A stretch of DNA of 64,000 nucleotides. Source: Pascua guehoae (lineage: Eukaryota; Basidiomycota; Tremellomycetes; Trichosporonales; Trichosporonaceae). The stretch is taken from positions 422,125-486,124 of the forward strand of contig BCJX01000011.1 of assembly GCA_001600415.1 (NCBI GenBank), read 5' to 3'. Numbering within the stretch: the first letter of the stretch is position 1; each line of letters opens with the position of its first letter. Under the pieces are notes generated by a model. The model was not told where the DNA came from and did no database searches. It saw nothing but the letters and a program-made list of their open reading frames with translations. Made by a program: the position numbers and the translations under genes. Positions 57,840 through 64,000 of the stretch are shown piece after piece.

Positions 57840-59069
57840 GGTCGTTGGCGGTGGGTTGTGAGAAGATGAAGCGAAGGGAATAGAGGAGGGAATCGAGGAA
57901 AATAAGGGGTGATGGGAAGTGAGAAAAAGGAAAGTGATGTGATGAAGAGAATGTAGATGAGGGAAGGAGAAGAGAAAAGGACGAGCTTGCCAACTGTGCA
58001 TACGGTGGTGGCTATATGAGTCCAAAGTGAGGGCGTGAGAATGAGGAGGCTAGTGGCGCACACAGGGTGAAAGACAATGCGGCCTGCGGCTCCAGAGAAT
58101 CGCACAATCAGACAATCATGAGGAACAATGCAACGCGGTGGCCACATGTTGCGTCTACTTGCACGCTAGGGATGACGCCGTACGGTACAGCGTGCATGCG
58201 TGCCATGCGTACAGTACGTGACGGTGCTTTGTGATACAGTACAGTAATAGGCACGTGTGGTGGCGTCCAGCGAAAGCGACCGTGGTCAGTCATCACTGCT
58301 TGCTGCATGCTGGAAACAGTCGATTTGCCACTGCTTTGAACAATGCACACCGGATCAGTCTTGTTGTTTCCGAGCCGTGCTCACCACAGGTTGCATCACA
58401 TCTCGACTTGACTCGGCGTGACGGGCTGCGCGAGATGGTCAGAAATCTCGAGACGAGCGAGCATGGTACAGTATCCCCCAGTCCCAACCCACCCTTCCCA
58501 TAAACGCCACCCTTGGCATCCCCCCCCCCCCCCCCCCCCCCCCCCGCCCCCCCCCCCCCGGGGAAACCAGGCTGCTCCCGGCATTAAGCCAGTGTTACGT
58601 AATGATCTTTGGATTTGCCACCGAACCGAGCGGTGCCTGTATTTTGTTGCCGTCGCCGCCGCTGGCCGGTGCTGCATTGGGGAAGGACCAACAAAGACCA
58701 TGTAACAATCTCTCATCTTAACTCTTTCTTTCCTCTTTGTCCACAGCAAATCTCCTCGGCATTCTCTGTCGACCACCACCACCCCGAGCGTCATCTACAT
58801 CCTCCTCTACCGCCGTTTCTTCAAGCGAGAAGCCAGAAACCGGTGTCTAACAGCACCACCGAAACCCGCTTGATCACCTTTTTGGTCATCATCGCCTTGC
58901 TCGCCTCTGTACCCTCGCGGTCAACCTCCACCTTTTTGGTCGTTTGCCTAATCTCCGCACACGAGCGCCCATTTTCAACACCATCACACACCCTTCCAGC
59001 GTCGAGCACTCGCACCTCCATCCCTACCTTCCTCCCTATCTGCCCACACCAACTCGCACCGCCTCCGCC
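57840..59069. promoter_or_regulatory. Divergent region between A8 and the RING/SIM gene
   Basis: Holds the A8 promoter (TATA-like CATATAG on the minus strand at 58013-58018), a poly-C run, and a CT-rich leader before the plus-strand ATG at 59070. No gene was recognised within. Confidence 0.5.
58520..58559. repeat. Poly-C tract (26 C, one G, 13 C)
   Basis: Intergenic, about 510 bp upstream of the RING/SIM gene start. The same type of tract is found in two introns and at the edge of the N-gap. Confidence 0.95.
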
Positions 59070-60698
59070 ATGCCGGACTTTGTCTGGGGAAACCCGGATG
59101 ACCTCTTTGAGTTGCGCGACGGCTCGGACTCGCCATCACCGGAGCGAAATCCGCAACCCCGGCCGGTGCGAGATCCCCAACCTCAACCAGCACCACCGCA
59201 GCGGCGTGGACTCGCAACGTTGCAAGATGGCACTGGCGAGGGCGGTCGTGACTCACCCATTGTGATCTCGGACTCGGATGACGACGACGTCGTCGAGATT
59301 ACCGGCGCGTCCAATGCAAGTCCGGCAAGACAGGGCGCCGCACGGCGGAACCTGCGCGTGGAGCGTCGATTTGCACAGGCGGAATTCGAGCGTGCGTCTG
59401 CTGGTGAGTCGCGGAGCACGGACTACGGAACACATCCTTCCGTAACTGTGTTGCTAACTTCTGCAGAGCTCGACGCAGCACTGGCGCGCGGCCGGGCCGA
59501 GTTGGACCAGCTCGACTACATGCAGCGCCTCGCGGAGATTCGTGGGTTGCGCGAGCAACGGGCGGCCGAGCGTGAGGCCAACCGCGTCAACCGCATGGAG
59601 CGCCTAGTGCAGATGGGCGAACGCCGGGGCACGCCGCTGGAACACGACCAGGACCGACTGGCCCGCAATGTGCTCTCCCCGCCCCCGGTCGATAGGCCAC
59701 CACGTATCGGGCTCGGTGGCGCCGTGTTCCGCCGTGGCGACAGGCAGGTGCACTTTGCCCCCGGGCGTGCGGCGCGGCATTTCCACGTTGAGCGGGGGGC
59801 CGCGGTCGAGGACGAGGTTGAGAATGGCGATGGCGGCGCGGCTGCTCCCGGCCCCGCTCTGCGGCGCAACCCACAGCGCACGCAGCGCAACGTACTGGTA
59901 CCGCTCGACCCGGCCGACGACCCTCACGGGATCGGGTTCCGGCGCCTCGGCGACCCGGGCCCAGCGGCACAGCTGGCCGGCCAGCGGCGGCCATTACGTG
60001 TCGCGGCGGCGGCGGCAGCTGAGGCGCTCCATCGTAACCCAGACGGCGACGACTTGGACAACGACTTGAACATTGTGGACGACTTTCGCAGAGACTTTGC
60101 CATTGGCGCAGACCCACGGTTCCGGTGGGGCCGCTTTATGGCGCGCATGGAGGTCGCCTTGGGGGGCAACATGGGTATTGGCATGGGCATGCACGCCGGC
60201 CCCGCTGTCCCACGCGACGACGTACAGACGACGCTGAGCAAGGTGACCCCCGGCGACGTGCCCCCCGCCCCCGAGGGATTCACGCGCACATGGGACGCGG
60301 ACGAGATCGAGGCCGAGATTGAGGCCAAGCGCCCGATTGCCATTGACGACGCCGGCGCCGTCGTAAAGGCCAAACACCGCGCGCCATATCTCGCGTGCGC
60401 AGTATGTCCCGCCCCCCTGCGAGTATCGTCGGCGTTCCGCGACGAAGCCGACCGCGTCTGGGCCCTCCGCTGCGGCCACCTCGTCGACCAGCAATGCCTC
60501 AACTCGCTCTCTGCGGCCCCAGAGGATTCCGCCGAGCCTCTCGCCAAGCGCCCCCGGACACGGCGCGCAGCACCCAAGAAGAGGGAACATACGTGGGCAT
60601 GTCCGGTCAAGGGCTGCGGGCGCGAGCACGTCAGCGTCCTCGTCGACGGCGCGTGGGCGCAGAAGGAGGGCCAGGGCGGCATCCAGGTGTATGTGTGA
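59070..60698 (+). CDS. RING-like protein with SUMO-interaction-type motifs, candidate STUbL
   Basis: Two exons, 59070-59403 and 59467-60698, giving 521 residues. Near residues 62-76 is PIVISDSDDDDVVEI, which contains a hydrophobic core plus acidic run like a SUMO-interaction motif, followed by a second VVEI core. The C-terminal 110 residues hold a cysteine/histidine module: CAVC, then ALRCGHLVDQQCLNSL, then WACPVKGCG. This fits a RING or RING-like zinc fold with a basic loop (KRPRTRRAAPKKRE) inserted between the zinc ligands. A SIM plus a C-terminal RING is the layout of SUMO-targeted ubiquitin ligases such as Slx8/RNF4, so that role is inferred; identity to them is not visible. The intron (63 nt) is a multiple of three with no stop. 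Confidence 0.8.
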   Translation: MPDFVWGNPDDLFELRDGSDSPSPERNPQPRPVRDPQPQPAPPQRRGLATLQDGTGEGGRDSPIVISDSDDDDVVEITGASNASPARQGAARRNLRVERRFAQAEFERASAGESRSTDYGTHPSVTVLLTSAELDAALARGRAELDQLDYMQRLAEIRGLREQRAAEREANRVNRMERLVQMGERRGTPLEHDQDRLARNVLSPPPVDRPPRIGLGGAVFRRGDRQVHFAPGRAARHFHVERGAAVEDEVENGDGGAAAPGPALRRNPQRTQRNVLVPLDPADDPHGIGFRRLGDPGPAAQLAGQRRPLRVAAAAAAEALHRNPDGDDLDNDLNIVDDFRRDFAIGADPRFRWGRFMARMEVALGGNMGIGMGMHAGPAVPRDDVQTTLSKVTPGDVPPAPEGFTRTWDADEIEAEIEAKRPIAIDDAGAVVKAKHRAPYLACAVCPAPLRVSSAFRDEADRVWALRCGHLVDQQCLNSLSAAPEDSAEPLAKRPRTRRAAPKKREHTWACPVKGCGREHVSVLVDGAWAQKEGQGGIQVYV

Positions 60699-61117
60699 GC
60701 GAGTCGTGCGCAGTCGAGCGCAGTCGAGCGGCGGAGCCGCGAGACGAGCAACGGGACGAACAGCACGAGTGTGTGGTGGGGATTAGCATACGAGAGGGTG
60801 CACGCGAGCAGCGAGTGCGCGTACGCGTGAGCATGGATGAGCAGATGTGCATGTGACGTTGGGCCGTGTAGGCCAGTAGACCGTTGTAGAGTTGTGTGTA
60901 TTCAACGCCATGATACGTCGTTATGTGATTAAAGCAGCACATCTGAATCTCCATCGCGCAGCAAAGAATAAAAGCGAAAATACGAACTAGAACGCCCCAG
61001 CTCTCCGATTAACTTCCCCTGCTGAACTCGACTTCCCACCGCCCCACTCCCAATCTCCATGGCCTTTCCTCCTCCCTCCTCCTGCCGAGTACGCAGCCTC
61101 GCAGCCTCATACCCGCC
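60699..61117. other. Intergenic region between convergent genes
   Basis: 419 bp between the stops of the RING/SIM gene and DSN1. Nothing recognisable; AATAAAAG at about 60967 (plus) may serve polyadenylation. Confidence 0.5.
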
Positions 61118-63468
61118 TTAGCGGCCTGGTGTAGTGCCTCGCGCATACGACCGTCGGCCAACCCGCCTCGGCGTAGCAGGCACGACAGGCACGGCCGCAG
61201 CCTTTGCCAGCGTCTCTGGGCTCGTATCCGCGTCTGCGCGCGCGAGGGCGCGGAGCATCGTGATCGGGTCTGGCCGTGTCGTTGTGCCTGCGCCGTCGCC
61301 CCGCCGCCCCGCCGCCGCCAGGAGGGCGACGGTATCTGGCCCCTCGTCCTGGCGGGGGATGGTGGGCGCGGGGTCCTGGCGGAGGTCGGCGGCGAGGGCG
61401 GCAAAGACGCCGTCGAGAAACGCGCGCGCACGCGAGACATACTGCGCGCCCTGGTGTGTGGCCTGGCGGAGCGTATCGACCTGGCGCTCGACGGCGCCAA
61501 AATCTGGTGCGGCGAGTGACGGTAGTGTGGCCGTGCCGGTACTCGAACTCGAGCCCGAGCCCGTGTCGGCGAGGACGCTGTCGGCGCGCTCGAGCGCGTG
61601 GGCAAACCATGCGGCCACGGCGGAGCGGTCGCGTGCCGCGGCCGGCTGGGGCGGAGCAGCCGCCTCCTTTTTGGCACGTAACGCCGGCACGACCTCTTCC
61701 TGCGTCTTGTTGGCGGCTTTCAGGAGGGTCTGCCACGCCGCCGTCTCGACCTTCATCTGTCGGATGAGCGTCTTGAGGTTCGCCTCGACTTGGCTGTTCT
61801 CGACGTTGCGCGGGTGCGGCTTGGAGGTTATGGGTTGCGCGGGATCCTAACTGTTAGTATGGCAGAGGGGATATGGGGAGATGGAATGGGTTCGGCGTCG
61901 GGTACTGCTGGCTGTTTCACAGCAGCACATCCCATCTACAGCGGGCACCCTCTAGCTACCTCAACGCGCCGTCTACGCCCTGGCGTCCTCCACTACCGGC
62001 GTTCTCGTCAATGGCTCCGATGTGCCGTCTGCTCACGCAGCCTCCCCGCTCCTCGCAACGCGGATCTGCTCGGGCGACACCCTTCCAACAGTCTCCAACC
62101 TGCTCACAACACCGATCGACCGCCCCTCCCGCCCTCACCCTCCAACACTCCAACGCGCACGGCAACTCACCTCGCTTCCAAACACATTCGTATCCACGTC
62201 GCCCTTGGCAATACGCGCGACAAACGAGTCGACGACATTGCTCGCGAGCCGGTCCACCTCGGGCGTGGCGTACGCGCGCTGCTTGCCCTTGCCCTTCCTG
62301 TCCCGCGCGAGGCTCTCGTCGAGCGCGCGCTTGGCACTCCATGCAATCACGTACCGCACCTTGACGGGGTCGGGGAGGTCGGGCGCAATGTGTTTGTAGA
62401 ACTGGGACGCGGGGACGGACGCGTGGGGGTAGGCTGGGGTTAGCTGTGTTTGTGTGTGCGGTGGAGAGGAGATGTGGGATGGAGCGTGTTGGGCTGCTCG
62501 TGCAAGGCAAGTGGGGATAGGGCCGCTCTGCAAAGCCGTGCGCAAGGTACAGTGTATTGCCTCGCACATGACCGCTACAGGCGCTCGTCCAACGACGCGC
62601 TGCAGTCACTCGCAGTGGCGACTTCTCCACACTCGTGGCGACAACCCGTGGCGGCCGACACCACTCCGCGGCAACCAGTTGCCACTCTCCAACTCGCTGC
62701 CCTCGCCCTGCCCACAACATTCCGACCCAACCCACACCACTCACTAGGTTCCCCGCGCCCAAAACTCCCACTCGCCCTCTGACCCCTCATCCCGAGCGAG
62801 CTCCGTCGTTCGGCCTCTGCGACGCGCCGTAGCTCGCGATTCTTGTCAATCACGGGCGTATCGCTAATGGGCAGGGGCACGACGCTGTCCACATGCACCT
62901 CGCCGGGGGCGCGCGACTTGCGCGACCGCCGCGAATGGGAGCCTGAGGCCTTTGACGCGGGTGTTTTTGGATCCACGCCTGCGGGCATGTCGACTCTGCT
63001 CGGCGGACCGGGGGACGGTGGTGGTGCGGCGCTGGGGCGGGGTCGTCGAGCCTGCTTGAAGTTGAGGTGCGGGATGGCCGCGGGGGGTTCGGTAAACAGC
63101 GGCGGCTCATGGGAGCGGTATTGCGACCCGTGTCTTTGTAATCGTGATTGCGAACTTGCTCGTGGTCTCTCCTCGGCGTCCCCCCCTTGACTCCCGCTGC
63201 CACCATCCCCACTCCCACTCACCACGCTCGCGCCGCTCGCGCTTCGGGGCTGCTTGAGTGGCAGCCCTAGCCCGACACCGAGCTCGAGCGGGGGCGCGCG
63301 CCGTGTTGGAGCAGGACTCGCGACGGCCGCATACTTTAGTCGTGTCGACTCGCGCCGCCGCAGAATCTTCTCGCTCGGGGGCGGGGGGAGCGGGACGTCG
63401 TCGTCGTCGTCGAGGGATCCAGATGTGTGGGGCGCGTCTATTGGTCGTGGTTGGAAGGTGGATTTGGT
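61118..63468 (-). CDS. DSN1: Kinetochore protein Dsn1/Mis13 (Mis12 complex)
   Basis: Three exons are supported: 63468-62745, 62433-62171 and 61846-61118, giving 571 residues plus a missing N-terminus. The first listed exon begins at a clear acceptor (CTGACCTCAG), so at least one upstream exon exists; it could not be placed. The Ser/Pro-rich N-terminal part leads to RRSSLGMRGQRAS, a hallmark of Dsn1. The next exon holds YPHASVPASQFYKHIAPDLPDPVKVRYVIAWSAKRAL, and the last begins with PHPRNVENSQVEANLKTLIRQM, the family's helical region. Dsn1 joins Mis12, Nnf1 and Nsl1 to link inner-kinetochore CENP proteins to Ndc80. Both introns exceed 300 nt, long for this genome. Confidence 0.85.
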
Positions 63469-63954
63469 CTGAGGTCAGCGGTGTGCGTGAAGTCGGGCCT
63501 CGGGTCTAGGGAGAACTCTTCAGAGATGCTGCCACTCTCCTGGCATCGCGCCCGTCCTCCCATCGGGCGTCCAGCTCGCACGAGTGCCGGCTCTCACGCG
63601 GCGGGGACTGGGAGAGTGCCCCATAGAGACATGCTCCTCGTCCAGGCCTTCCGCGCAACGAGTACCACCACATCACACTGTGTTCCCACTCCCTCCAACT
63701 CCGGTGCAACCCCCTCCAACCCCCGTGCAACTCCCTCAACTCCCATCACTTCTCTCCAACATCCCTCTCTCCATCCACACAACACACATTTCCTCAACGA
63801 ACACCACCTACGACCACTATCCCCGGCGCCCTGGCATGCAGTGTGGTCCCCCGAGGTCCTACTGGCTCTCTGGGATTCCACCCCGCCACCCAGTCCACAT
63901 CTCTCATCCAATAACCCACACAACCGAAGCTCCAACCTGCCTCCCTCCGTCTCG
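63469..63954. other. Region holding the unresolved 5' end of DSN1
   Basis: An upstream DSN1 exon should lie here or beyond. The minus-strand ATGs near 63631 and 63567 do not splice in frame to the 63468 acceptor with a consensus donor. The plus strand is CA/CT-rich (63680-63810), as expected of a leader for a plus-strand gene. Confidence 0.4.
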
Positions 63955-64000
63955 ATGACTCCTTCCAGTCCAAATCCACCACCACCAGCTCATTCACCCC
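63955..64000 (+). CDS. Possible start of a further plus-strand gene
   Basis: The ATG at 63955 opens MTPSSPNPPPPAHSP to the window end, after a pyrimidine-rich leader. Only 15 codons are visible, so this is weak; the product cannot be named. Confidence 0.2.
   Translation, partial: MTPSSPNPPPPAHSP

Noticed and set aside
59924..60766. Minus-strand frames of 210-280 codons opposite the RING/SIM gene
   Set aside because: GC-rich third positions on the plus strand keep the antisense frames open; they have no domain.

Overview
The window looks like a piece of a basidiomycete yeast chromosome, most likely from the Tremellomycetes and probably Trichosporonales. The reasons are GC-rich genes broken by many short GT-AG introns (about 43-100 nt) with clear CTAAC/CTGAC branch points, dense bidirectional gene packing, and a large lineage-specific family of F-box-like proteins. 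There are no operons. Homology calls come from reading the proteins; no database was searched. The exact species is not identified.

The left part (1-40.8 kb) is mostly conserved housekeeping genes. In order they are: a large Ser/Pro-rich cytoplasmic-type protein of unknown function (5' truncated by the window); BRO1 (ESCRT/endosome, minus), sharing a 387-bp divergent promoter with HYPK (NatA-associated UBA protein, plus); PSF1 (GINS replication complex, minus), divergent from LSC1 (succinyl-CoA ligase alpha, plus); an unidentified plus-strand gene broken by a 570-base run of N; dma1 (FHA-RING ubiquitin ligase, minus), divergent from NUDT21/CFIm25 (mRNA 3'-end processing, plus); a secreted Ser/Ala-rich cysteine protein; a Tma17-like small protein (minus), divergent from a seven-TM protein with an Arg/Ser-rich tail; DNAJC9 (histone co-chaperone, minus), divergent from an ER-type cyclophilin with a C-terminal membrane anchor; and an MFS DHA1-type transporter whose last intron seems to lack an AG acceptor.

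The region from 41.6 to 57.9 kb is different. Eight intronless, same-strand (minus) paralogues stand head to tail, with at least two decayed relics. All share an N-terminal F-box-like segment, a WVFDRAVYH block, a PAWHTxFLV block, a GAHVTIV block and a C-terminal SWxxYxASxxPRQFELE signature. This array is the best candidate in the window for an undescribed system.

The right part (58.5-64 kb) returns to single-copy genes: a RING-like protein with tandem SUMO-interaction-type motifs (a candidate SUMO-targeted ubiquitin ligase, plus), DSN1/Mis13 (kinetochore Mis12 complex, minus, first exon unresolved) and perhaps the first codons of a divergent plus-strand gene at the edge.

Long C or G homopolymers occur at four places, one of them the flank of the N-gap. 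Two of them lie inside unusually long introns. Several short tandem repeats fill the larger intergenic spaces.
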